In this document: piece after piece, positions 56,496 to 64,000 of the stretch
How the letters are laid out: each line of letters begins with the position of its first letter
Numbering within the stretch: position 1 is the stretch's first letter
From: an uncultured Algibacter sp.
GTDB lineage: Bacteria; Bacteroidota; Bacteroidia; Flavobacteriales; Flavobacteriaceae
Reading direction: 5' to 3'
Assembly (NCBI RefSeq): GCF_947490405.1
Contig: NZ_CANLGU010000001.1
Span: forward strand, 862,492-926,491
DNA: 64,000 nucleotides
Notes under the pieces: generated by a model
Seen by the model: only the letters and a program-made list of their open reading frames with translations
The model's database searches: none
Told to the model about the DNA's origin: nothing
Made by a program: the position numbers and the translations under genes

Positions 56496-57404
56496 ATGAA
56501 AGATAAATTTTACCAATATATACAAAACCTTCAGGACCGTATTACTTCTAAACTTGAAGATATAGACGGCAACGCTAAATTTCAAGAAGATATTTGGAAA
56601 CGACCTGAAGGCGGCGGTGGGCGAACTCGAGTTATTGAAAACGGTAATGTTTTTGAAAAAGGCGGCGTTAATATTTCTGGTGTTCATGGTAAATTACCAA
56701 AATCTATGCAAGCGTATTTTAAAGTGGGTGATGTAGATTTTTTTGCCTGTGGATTAAGTTTGGTATTACATCCAAAGAATCCAATGGTGCCAACAGTACA
56801 TGCCAATTGGCGCTATTTTGAAATGTATGACGAAAACGGTGATATTATAGATAGTTGGTTTGGTGGTGGGCAAGATTTAACACCTTATTATCTGTTTGAA
56901 GACGATGCAAAACATTTTCATCAAACCTGTAAAACAGCTTGCGACCGTCATAATGATGATTTTTATAAAACTTATAAAAAACGCTGTGACGAATACTTTT
57001 ACAACGCTCATAGAAACGAAGGTAGAGGTTTAGGCGGCTTGTTTTTCGATTATTGTAAAGCAACCGATGATATGACTATGGAACATTGGTATAATTTTGT
57101 AACCGAAGTAGGCGATAGTTTTTTAGAAGCTTATATTCCTATAGTTGAAAAACGGAAAAACCTACCTTACACAGAAGCACAACGCAATTGGCAAGAAATA
57201 CGTCGTGGGCGTTATGTAGAATTTAATTTAGTGCATGATAAAGGCACGCTGTTTGGATTAAAAACCAACGGCCGTATTGAAAGTATTTTAATGAGTTTAC
57301 CACCGCATGTGCAATGGGTGTACGACCATCATCCAGAAGTTGGAAGCGATGAAGAAAAATTAATCGAAGTATTGAAAAACCCAATTGATTGGATAAACAA
57401 ATAA
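56496..57404 (+). CDS. hemF: oxygen-dependent coproporphyrinogen III oxidase HemF
   Basis: 302 residues. EGGGGRTRVIENGNVFEKGG near 33-52 and AYFKVGDVDFFACGLSLVLHP then FGGGQDLTPYYLF are typical. It converts coproporphyrinogen III to protoporphyrinogen IX using O2. The start ATG directly follows the preceding stop codon. Confidence 0.96.
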   Translation: MKDKFYQYIQNLQDRITSKLEDIDGNAKFQEDIWKRPEGGGGRTRVIENGNVFEKGGVNISGVHGKLPKSMQAYFKVGDVDFFACGLSLVLHPKNPMVPTVHANWRYFEMYDENGDIIDSWFGGGQDLTPYYLFEDDAKHFHQTCKTACDRHNDDFYKTYKKRCDEYFYNAHRNEGRGLGGLFFDYCKATDDMTMEHWYNFVTEVGDSFLEAYIPIVEKRKNLPYTEAQRNWQEIRRGRYVEFNLVHDKGTLFGLKTNGRIESILMSLPPHVQWVYDHHPEVGSDEEKLIEVLKNPIDWINK

Positions 57405-57430
57405 ACGCATCAACAAATAAACATTTTACT

Positions 57431-58420
57431 ATGTTCCCATTAAGAAGAAATAGAAGATTAAGAACTAACGAAGCCATTCGTTCTCTAGTTCGTGAAACCA
57501 TAATTACACCAAACGATTTTTTAGTACCGCTTTTTGTAGTAGAAGGCAAAGGCATAAAAGATGAAATCCCATCAATGCCAAACTACTTTCGTTATAGTTT
57601 AGATTTATTAGAAAGCGAAGTGAAAGCATTGTGGAACTTAGGTTTAAAATCGGTACTACTCTTTGTAAAAGTGCCAGACAATTTAAAAGATAATAAAGGT
57701 GCCGAAGCTTTAAACCCAAACGGCTTAATGCAACGTGCAATTAAAACTGTAAAAAATACGTGTCCGGATATGTTGGTGATGACTGATGTTGCTCTAGATC
57801 CATATTCTATTTACGGACATGATGGTATTATTGAAAACGGACAAATAATTAACGATAAAACCGCTGAATTTTTAGCAGATATGAGTATTTCTCATGCCCA
57901 AGCTGGTGCTGATTTTGTAGCACCCAGCGATATGATGGACGGACGCGTTTTAACCATCCGTGAGGCTTTAGAAGATGAAGGGTATATCAATACAGGTATT
58001 ATGAGTTATTCAGCTAAATATGCCTCGGCATTTTATGGGCCTTTCCGTGACGCTTTAGATTCTGCACCCGTAGATTTAGTTGATATTCCTAAGGATAAAA
58101 AAACCTATCAAATGGATTATGGGAATCGTTTTGAAGCCATTAGGGAAACCGAAATGGATATAGACGAAGGTGCTGATATTGTGATGGTAAAACCAGGAAT
58201 TTCGTATTTAGATATTTTACGCGAGATTAAAAATGAAGTTGATGTGCCTGTAGCTGTATATCAAGTGTCGGGAGAATACGCCATGATAAAAGCCGCTGCA
58301 GAAAAAGGCTGGCTAGATCACAATCAAATTATGATGGAAACTACCACAGCTTTTAAACGTGCAGGAGCAGATATAATAGCAAGTTACTTTGCAAAGGATG
58401 TTGTGAAATTGATTTCGTAA
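57431..58420 (+). CDS. hemB: porphobilinogen synthase HemB
   Basis: 329 residues from ATG 57431. The Schiff-base Lys residues are in PSDMMDG-to-YSAKYAS and MVKPGISYL. The metal region reads TDVALDPYSIYGHDG, with Asp/Ala in place of the zinc-binding Cys, so it is the Mg2+-type enzyme. It condenses two 5-aminolevulinate molecules. Confidence 0.96.
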   Translation: MFPLRRNRRLRTNEAIRSLVRETIITPNDFLVPLFVVEGKGIKDEIPSMPNYFRYSLDLLESEVKALWNLGLKSVLLFVKVPDNLKDNKGAEALNPNGLMQRAIKTVKNTCPDMLVMTDVALDPYSIYGHDGIIENGQIINDKTAEFLADMSISHAQAGADFVAPSDMMDGRVLTIREALEDEGYINTGIMSYSAKYASAFYGPFRDALDSAPVDLVDIPKDKKTYQMDYGNRFEAIRETEMDIDEGADIVMVKPGISYLDILREIKNEVDVPVAVYQVSGEYAMIKAAAEKGWLDHNQIMMETTTAFKRAGADIIASYFAKDVVKLIS

Positions 58421-58446
58421 ATTAGCCATAAATTAAAACCTATTCA

Positions 58447-59532
58447 ATGAGTGCACTAATTTTTTGGGCCACCATCTCTATTTTCTTTTCGTTTTTATGT
58501 TCTATCCTTGAAGCTGTTTTACTCAGCGTCACGCCAACCTTTATAAATGTTAAAAAACAAGAGGGAAAAGACTATGCTTTAACTTTAGAAAAATTAAAAA
58601 AAGATGTAGATAAACCCCTAATTGCTATACTTACACTTAATACTATAGCACATACTCTAGGTGCAATGATGGTAGGTATTGAAGCGGAGAATTTGGGATA
58701 TGATTGGAATGTTTTAGGTATCAATACCGTAGGGATTATTTCAGCAATTATGACGTTTTTAATTCTTGTAGCTTCAGAAATTATTCCAAAAACTATTGGA
58801 GCTACTTACTGGAAAGGATTGGCAAATTTTGCATCTAAAACATTACTAATTTTAATTTTCCCTTTAAAATGGACAGGAATTTTGTGGTTGCTACAACTTA
58901 CAACTAAATTGATTGGAGGTAAAGGGCACGGTAGTGTACTAAGTCGCGAAGGTTTTATGGCAATGACTGATATAGCCCACGAAGAAGGGGTTTTTCAAGA
59001 AAACGAAAGTAAGATTATTAAAAACCTACTAACTTTTAAAGAGATATTTGCTAAAGATGTAATGACCCCAAGAACTGTGATGAAAACCGAAGATGAAAAA
59101 ACTACGGTTGAAGACTTTTTTAAACGGAATTTAAACCTACGCTTTTCTAGAATCCCTGTGTATTCTAACGATGCAGATAATATTATTGGGCTAGTACTTA
59201 AAGATGAGATTTTTAAAGAAATGGCGCTAGATAATAACTCTAAAAAATTATCTGAATTAAAGCGCGATATTATTGTTGTTGATAGAAATTTACCTATCCC
59301 TACATTATTTGAAAAACTTGTTGAATCAAGAAACCACATGGCTTTAGTAGTTGATGAATATGGCTCAGTAAGTGGTTTAGTAACTATGGAAGATGTTATT
59401 GAAACCTTGCTTGGTTTAGAAATAATGGATGAGAGTGATAATGTTTCAGATTTACAACACTTAGCAAGAAAAAGCTGGGAAACTCGTGCTAAAAAACTAG
59501 GCCTTCTAGAAGACGAGAAACCTACTGAATAA
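58447..59532 (+). CDS. CNNM/CBS-domain membrane protein (hemolysin-C-like)
   Basis: 361 residues. An N-terminal CNNM membrane domain is near 1-180 and a pair of CBS domains near 200-330 (VMTPRTVMKTEDEKTTVEDF; MALVVDEYGSVSGLVTMEDV). Such proteins export Mg2+ or regulate divalent cations. The final A of its TAA stop codon is the first base of the ATG of the next gene. Confidence 0.9.
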   Translation: MSALIFWATISIFFSFLCSILEAVLLSVTPTFINVKKQEGKDYALTLEKLKKDVDKPLIAILTLNTIAHTLGAMMVGIEAENLGYDWNVLGINTVGIISAIMTFLILVASEIIPKTIGATYWKGLANFASKTLLILIFPLKWTGILWLLQLTTKLIGGKGHGSVLSREGFMAMTDIAHEEGVFQENESKIIKNLLTFKEIFAKDVMTPRTVMKTEDEKTTVEDFFKRNLNLRFSRIPVYSNDADNIIGLVLKDEIFKEMALDNNSKKLSELKRDIIVVDRNLPIPTLFEKLVESRNHMALVVDEYGSVSGLVTMEDVIETLLGLEIMDESDNVSDLQHLARKSWETRAKKLGLLEDEKPTE

Positions 59533-60005
59533 TGGAAGAATGCATCATCAAATCACCTTTAGGGTTTACCAAAATTATTGGTGATGTAGATGGTATTGCT
59601 TCAGTTACAGTTCTTAATTCAGAGGAGAAAATCACTGATATTATTCCAATTGAATTAGAAGATTGTGTTATTCAACTCCATGAATATTTTGAAGGTTCCC
59701 GCAAACAATTCGACTTAAAACTCAACCCCTCTGGAACTGATTTTCAAAAGAAAATATGGAAACTTCTTGAGGTTATTCCTTATGGAAAAACAACTTCGTA
59801 CTTAGATCTTTCAAAACAACATGGCGATGTAAAAGCTATTCGTGCTGTAGCCAATGCTAATGGTAAAAATCCGCTTTGGATTATCGTGCCGTGTCATCGT
59901 GTTATAGGAAGCGATGGTTCACTTACTGGTTACGCAGGCGGTTTACATCGAAAAAAATGGTTGCTAGAACATGAAAGCCCATATAAACAGCAGTCACTTT
60001 TTTAA
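59532..60005 (+). CDS. ogt: methylated-DNA--protein-cysteine methyltransferase
   Basis: 157 residues. The active Cys is in IVPCHRVIGSDG near 121-124. GKTTSYLDLSKQ and a helix-turn-helix-like region precede it. It repairs O6-alkylguanine. Stop-start overlap with the CNNM gene upstream and a directly abutting DUF4442 gene downstream suggest one operon. Confidence 0.93.
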   Translation: MEECIIKSPLGFTKIIGDVDGIASVTVLNSEEKITDIIPIELEDCVIQLHEYFEGSRKQFDLKLNPSGTDFQKKIWKLLEVIPYGKTTSYLDLSKQHGDVKAIRAVANANGKNPLWIIVPCHRVIGSDGSLTGYAGGLHRKKWLLEHESPYKQQSLF

Positions 60006-60530
60006 ATGTACAGAACACTTTCAAAAATAGCAGAACGATTTTTTACTAAAGCTCAAATTTATAAATATGGGTTCAATTGGTCGCCAATGTACAGGCGCTC
60101 TACAGGAAAAGTAATGAAAGTGTCTAAAGATTTGCATATTGTTAAAATAAAAATTCCTTTAAATTGGAAAAATAAAAACTATGTGGGCTCAATCTTTGGT
60201 GGTAGTATGCTTTCTGCTACTGATCCTATTTACATGATTCAACTCATGAATATTTTAGGAAATGATTATGTGGTTTGGGATAAAGCAGCAACTATTAAAT
60301 ATAAAAGACCGGGGAAAGAAACCATATTTTGCGAATTTACTTTTACCGCAGAGGAAATTCTAAATATTAAAAAAGATATAGAAAACGAGGGAGAGATTGA
60401 CATAATTAAAACACCAAATATTATAACTAAGGATGGAGTTATTATCGCTGAACTTAGTAAAACAATTTATGTTGCTAGTAAAGCATTCTACAAAGCTAAA
60501 CGCAAGCAAAAGGCTGTAAAATTGACTTGA
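60006..60530 (+). CDS. DUF4442 hotdog-fold protein
   Basis: 174 residues. The hotdog helix region is VGSIFGGSMLSATDPIYMIQLMNI, typical of DUF4442, a thioesterase-like family without a proven substrate. The ATG follows the preceding stop directly. The basic C-terminal tail (KAFYKAKRKQKAVKLT) is unusual. Confidence 0.82.
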   Translation: MYRTLSKIAERFFTKAQIYKYGFNWSPMYRRSTGKVMKVSKDLHIVKIKIPLNWKNKNYVGSIFGGSMLSATDPIYMIQLMNILGNDYVVWDKAATIKYKRPGKETIFCEFTFTAEEILNIKKDIENEGEIDIIKTPNIITKDGVIIAELSKTIYVASKAFYKAKRKQKAVKLT

Positions 60531-60609
60531 AAATAAATTTTATTACGTTTTAAATTGAAACAGATTTGACAAACTTATAGTTTTGAAACTGCCCTTGGCG
60601 GATTAACCC

Positions 60610-60704
60610 GCGTTAGGGATTGTAGTGGATAGCCCACAGCCCGACGCAGGAGGTGCGAGGACTTGGAACGGAAAGCCCGACCCCTTTTTGGGGTAACGCC
60701 CAAA
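60610..60704. repeat. dispersed structured repeat, copy 3
   Basis: GCGTTAGGGATTG to GGGGTAACGCCCAAA. The outer pairing GCGTTA/TAACGC and the 3' hairpin CCCC, TTTTT, GGGG are kept. The inner stem sequence differs from copies 1 and 2, which suggests selection for structure or independent decay. The rest of the gap to 60783 holds a -7-like TATCTTTA at 60755-60762. Confidence 0.75.
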
Positions 60705-60783
60705 TTATTTACTAATGGAACCACGGCGAAAAGGGTAATAGAAAAGAATTTTCTTATCTTTAGTTTTTACATTAAACAAACGT

Positions 60784-61932
60784 ATGAGATTTTTAAAAAA
60801 GTTCTTTAAATGGGTAGTCATTCTATTGGGAATACTCATAATTGCCTTATATATCACAGATACAGATTATTTAATTAAAGCAGTTAGAACCATATATCTT
60901 CAAGGTTACACCACGGCTTATTTAGAAGACTATAAGGAGTTTGACAATCAAGTTATTGAAAACGCCACTCCTCAACCCTGGCCAACTCATAAAAATTACA
61001 ACTCTGTAAAAGAAACTAAAGGCTTAGATTCTATTAACAAAGCTAATGGCACAATTGCTTACGTTATTATAAAAAATGATAGTATTTGGTTTGAAAACTA
61101 TTATGATGGGTTTAATAAAAACTCTAAAACCAACTCGTTTTCTATGGCTAAAAGTTACGTTTCTGGGCTTTTGGGAAAAGCGCTTATGCAAGGTCATATA
61201 AAAAGCCTAGATCAACCTGTGAGTGATTTTCTACCTACTTTTAATGAAGGGTTAGCGGCAAAAATGACGGTTGGCGACTTGTCTAGCATGTCGTCTGGCA
61301 CAACTTGGGATGAAAAGTATTATTCTCCGTTTTCAATAGTAACTCGTGCTTATTTTGATGATGATTTAGAAAAAGTTATGCTCGGTTTAAAAGTTGAAAC
61401 AGAACCAGGAAAATCGTTTAAATATTCAAGCGGAGACACACAAATGTTAGCTATGGTTATTGAAAAAGCTACTGGTAAAAAACTCTATAATTATTTAACT
61501 GAAAGCTTTTGGAAGCCTTTAGGTTGTGAAAATTCTACGCTTTGGCAGGTTGATAGTAAAGATCATGATTTAGTAAAAGCATATTGCTGTATTGCTAGTA
61601 ATGCTAAAGATTTTGCGCGTTTAGGTAAACTTTACAAAGACCATGGAAAATGGAATGATAAGCAAATTTTAGACTCTACTTTTGTTGCAAAATCGATAAA
61701 ACCTGTTCATCCAAATGGAAACATGTACGGCTATGGTATGTGGCTAAAAACCATTGGTAGCAAAAACTTTTTTATGATGCGTGGTCACTTGGGGCAATAT
61801 GTTATCATTGAACCAGCAGATAATATTATTATTGTTAGACTAGGACATTCAAAAGGTGATAACAGTATGGTTGGTCAATTTACCTCAGATATTTTCACCT
61901 ATATTCAAGAAGCTTATAAAATGCTTGACTAA
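60784..61932 (+). CDS. membrane-anchored serine hydrolase (class C beta-lactamase family)
   Basis: 382 residues. An N-terminal membrane anchor is near 8-25. The catalytic SxxK is S-M-A-K near 121 (NSFSMAKSYVSG), and the second motif is YSSGD near 212. A KTG-like third motif is not obvious (GHLGQYV is in its place). It is a periplasmic hydrolase or esterase, not a typical resistance enzyme. It overlaps the exonuclease gene by one base. Confidence 0.85.
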   Translation: MRFLKKFFKWVVILLGILIIALYITDTDYLIKAVRTIYLQGYTTAYLEDYKEFDNQVIENATPQPWPTHKNYNSVKETKGLDSINKANGTIAYVIIKNDSIWFENYYDGFNKNSKTNSFSMAKSYVSGLLGKALMQGHIKSLDQPVSDFLPTFNEGLAAKMTVGDLSSMSSGTTWDEKYYSPFSIVTRAYFDDDLEKVMLGLKVETEPGKSFKYSSGDTQMLAMVIEKATGKKLYNYLTESFWKPLGCENSTLWQVDSKDHDLVKAYCCIASNAKDFARLGKLYKDHGKWNDKQILDSTFVAKSIKPVHPNGNMYGYGMWLKTIGSKNFFMMRGHLGQYVIIEPADNIIIVRLGHSKGDNSMVGQFTSDIFTYIQEAYKMLD

Positions 61933-62645
61933 TGATTTCAAAATTACATCTTGAAAATATTTTATTTTTAGATATTGAAACCGTTCCAGAAACACAATAT
62001 TTTTCTGATTTAGATGAAACCAAACAAGCGCTTTGGGAACATAAATCTCAATACCAAAGAAAAGATGATTTCACTGCTGAGGAGTTTTATGATCGTGCAG
62101 GGATTTGGGCAGAATTTGGTAAAATTGTTTGTATCTCCGTTGGCTATTTTAATATTTTAAATGATTTAAGAACTTTTAGAACGACATCTTTTTATGGTGA
62201 TGAAATTACAATATTAAAAGACTTTAAGAACTTACTCATATCTCATTTTAGCCAAACCAAGCATTTACTTTGTGCACATAATGGTAAGGAATTTGATTTT
62301 CCATACATCGCACGCCGAATGATTATTAATAATATTGAGTTGCCTTATAAGCTGAATTTATTTGGTAAAAAACCTTGGGAAGTCCCTCATTTAGACACCT
62401 TAGAGTTATGGAAATTTGGAGATTATAAAACTTATACCTCTTTAAAATTATTAACTAATGTTTTAGGAATACCCTCACCAAAAGACGATATAGATGGCAG
62501 CGAGGTTTACAGTGTGTTTTATGAAGAAGGCAATATAGATCGTATAATTACTTATTGTGAAAAAGACACGGTTGCTGTAGCACAGATTTTCTTGCGCTTA
62601 AGAGGTGATGATCTCTTAACTGATGATGAGATTATTCATTTATAA
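61932..62645 (+). CDS. 3'-5' exonuclease of the DEDD/PolB-exonuclease-like family
   Basis: 237 residues. Exonuclease motif I is LDIETVPE near 12-19, motif II AHNGKEFDFPYI near 114-125, and motif III near 210 (ITYCEKDTVAV). It removes nucleotides from DNA or RNA 3' ends. The ATG overlaps the stop codon of the hydrolase upstream. Confidence 0.88.
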   Translation: MISKLHLENILFLDIETVPETQYFSDLDETKQALWEHKSQYQRKDDFTAEEFYDRAGIWAEFGKIVCISVGYFNILNDLRTFRTTSFYGDEITILKDFKNLLISHFSQTKHLLCAHNGKEFDFPYIARRMIINNIELPYKLNLFGKKPWEVPHLDTLELWKFGDYKTYTSLKLLTNVLGIPSPKDDIDGSEVYSVFYEEGNIDRIITYCEKDTVAVAQIFLRLRGDDLLTDDEIIHL

Positions 62646-62677
62646 AAAAAGCCCAGATTTAAAATCTGGACTTTTTT
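62643..62677. terminator. bidirectional terminator
   Basis: AAAAAAGCCCAGATTT paired with AATCTGGACTTTTTT, with one C-A mismatch and a short loop. It ends the convergent exonuclease and repeat-protein genes. Confidence 0.8.
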
Positions 62678-62695
62678 GAGTTAGTCAATTTTGAT

Positions 62696-64000
62696 TTATT
62701 CCTTAATAAATCGCTTCATCATTTTATCTTCTTCATTTGTCACTTCAATATAATACATGCCAGCTTCTAACCTATCAACAATGATTTCCTTAGATGTTTC
62801 ACCTGTATTAACAATTTGACCTAATGAATTGATTATTCTATAAGTCATTTTTCCTCCTTTTGCAGTCTTAATATTTAAGATATCTCCAACTGGATTAGGA
62901 AATAATGTAAGCTCATTTTTAACAAATGTATTGTCAGTAATATCTAAAACCTCAGATGGACTATTATCATCTTTAGGAGCATCATCTTTAAGCAATAAAG
63001 TTCCGGTTCCTCCTGAACCTGTAATTACAACCTGATCTATAAAAATTTGATCATTATTCACAGAAGCATCACATCTTAGCCTAAATTGCGCATTACTAGA
63101 TAAATTATATTGAGACGCATTTAAAGTTACGGTGAAATTGTCAAAAGCATTGTTAACAAAGTCTGTTCCTCTTGCCCAAGTTTCTATTGTTACAAACCCC
63201 GAGCCATCATTATATTGTAACCAAAAATCTTCTCCGACTTCCATACCTCTTGAAAAGAAATAAAAATCGAACTCAACCTCGTTAAATGATGATAAATCTA
63301 AAGTAGGTGAAGTCATTGAGGATGCTACACCTGAATTATCTCTAATTCGTATTGAATATGAGCCTTCGAAAGAACGTGCTTCATCAAGCCTCCTAGCACA
63401 GTCACTTCCTCCTTCAATCCAGCCATCCCAACCAGATTCAAAATATCCTTCATGTATTATAACATCTGTTGGTAAATTATTTACATTGACTGTTCTTACC
63501 ACTTGTGTTGCAGCATTTCCTGCAGCATCACTTACATCATAAGTTATTAAATATGTACCACCTATGTTGGTGTCTACAACACCGCCTATAACAATACCTG
63601 CCGTAATATCGCCATCTAAATCATCTGTGGCTGTAGCACCTTGTTCGGTGTAAGTACCGCCAACGTTTAAATCTATGGTTGCGTTACCATTTAAAGTGAT
63701 TACTGGTGCTGTCGTATCTGGAATCACATTGACTGTTCTTACCACTTGTGTTGCAGCATTTCCTGCAGCATCACTTACATCATAAGTTATTAAATATGTA
63801 CCACCTATGTTGGTGTCTACAACACCGCCTATGACAATGCTTGCCGTAATATCCCCATCTAAATCATCTGTGGCTGTAGCACCTTGTTCGGTGTAAGTAC
63901 CGCCAACGTTTAAATCTATGGTTGCATTACCATTTAAAGTGATTACTGGTGCTGTCGTGTCTGGTATAACATTGACTGTTCTTACCACTTGTGTTGCAGC
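62696..64000 (-). CDS. secreted DUF5011-repeat protein with type IX sorting domain, C-terminal part
   Basis: The frame is open beyond the right edge; at least 434 residues of the C-terminus are present. Two full and one partial 81-residue DUF5011 (HYR-like) repeats (TAPVITLNGNATIDLNVGG; YLITYDVSDAAGNAATQ) are followed by a carbohydrate-binding-like beta domain (EGYFESGWDGWIEGG) and a type IX secretion C-terminal domain (LTLFPNPVGDILNI to MMKRFIKE). It is exported through the outer membrane and probably attached at the surface. Confidence 0.9.
   Translation of the reverse strand, partial: AATQVVRTVNVIPDTTAPVITLNGNATIDLNVGGTYTEQGATATDDLDGDITASIVIGGVVDTNIGGTYLITYDVSDAAGNAATQVVRTVNVIPDTTAPVITLNGNATIDLNVGGTYTEQGATATDDLDGDITAGIVIGGVVDTNIGGTYLITYDVSDAAGNAATQVVRTVNVNNLPTDVIIHEGYFESGWDGWIEGGSDCARRLDEARSFEGSYSIRIRDNSGVASSMTSPTLDLSSFNEVEFDFYFFSRGMEVGEDFWLQYNDGSGFVTIETWARGTDFVNNAFDNFTVTLNASQYNLSSNAQFRLRCDASVNNDQIFIDQVVITGSGGTGTLLLKDDAPKDDNSPSEVLDITDNTFVKNELTLFPNPVGDILNIKTAKGGKMTYRIINSLGQIVNTGETSKEIIVDRLEAGMYYIEVTNEEDKMMKRFIKE
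63483..64000. repeat. 243-bp tandem repeats in the DUF5011 protein
   Basis: Units at 63483-63725 and 63726-63968, and the start of a third at 63969, have a period of 243 bp (81 codons). The two full units differ at about eight positions, which points to recent duplication or gene conversion. The array continues beyond the window. Confidence 0.92.

Noticed and set aside
57223..57555. 110-codon minus-strand frame
   Set aside because: Antisense to hemF and hemB, no family resemblance.
58995..59339. 114-codon minus-strand frame
   Set aside because: Shadow of the CBS domains of the CNNM gene.
63483..64000. CRISPR-like array
   Set aside because: The period is 243 bp without spacers and the repeats are coding.

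Overview
The window reads as a chromosomal segment of a low-GC member of the Flavobacteriaceae (Bacteroidota). The signs are: promoters with the flavobacterial -7 box TAnnTTTG, often only a few bases from the start codon; lipoproteins with a Cys followed by acidic residues; a type IX secretion C-terminal sorting domain at the right edge; heme synthesis through glutamyl-tRNA; and household genes with typical flavobacterial lengths. There is no rRNA, CRISPR array, prophage or insertion sequence. The only RNA genes seen are two tRNA-like genes placed directly in front of rtcB.

Layout. 1-4440: end of a secreted DUF4369-like protein, mfd, and a TerB-like protein. 4450-12033: an accessory island. 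It holds a WYL regulator fused to a phytanoyl-CoA-dioxygenase-like domain, a TPR protein with a HEPN-like C-terminus, a lone small transcription unit, a second TPR protein, two hairpins, tRNA-Pro(UGG)-like and tRNA-Tyr(GUA)-like genes, rtcB, and a translationally coupled membrane protein. A 21-bp palindrome (TTACGCAA, five bases, TTGCGTAA) lies upstream of the WYL gene, and a near copy lies upstream of the tRNA-rtcB unit. This makes a plausible one-regulator RNA-repair regulon and is the best candidate here for an undescribed system.

12082-23592: a small-molecule kinase, cysQ, a large FG-GAP/ASPIC lipoprotein, an MMPL/RND transporter, a histone-deacetylase-like enzyme, tex and a Gfo/Idh oxidoreductase. 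23714-26801: small Cys/Lys protein, ferritin, cupredoxin-like protein, AhpD-like peroxidase, a 58-residue ORF and an AraC regulator. The last ORF and ahpD share a conserved 67-bp control region with fixed spacing. 26944-37444: OmpA and lipocalin-like lipoproteins, metG, LD-carboxypeptidase, TerB-DnaJ protein, bacilliredoxin, plsC, acyl-ACP desaturase and an HD hydrolase. 37630-40679: small ORFs, an AraC regulator and a tandem duplication of a whole secreted-protein cassette (control element, promoter, gene, terminator). 40681-46059: radical SAM protein, Crp-like regulator with DoxX, tautomerase and NTF2-like genes, crotonase and a histidine kinase.

46239-58420: heme biosynthesis. hemJ and hemH are on the minus strand; an AraC regulator lies divergent from hemA, hemCD (fused), hemE, a potassium transporter with membrane and GNAT genes, then hemF and hemB. 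58447-62645: CNNM/CBS protein, alkylguanine methyltransferase, DUF4442 protein, serine hydrolase and a DEDD exonuclease. The right edge is the C-terminal part of a repeat-rich secreted protein.

Several structured dispersed repeats occur: three intact copies of an 87-95 bp element plus one decayed copy, and short hairpin repeats. Two of the short repeats appear to sit in frame inside mfd and metG.
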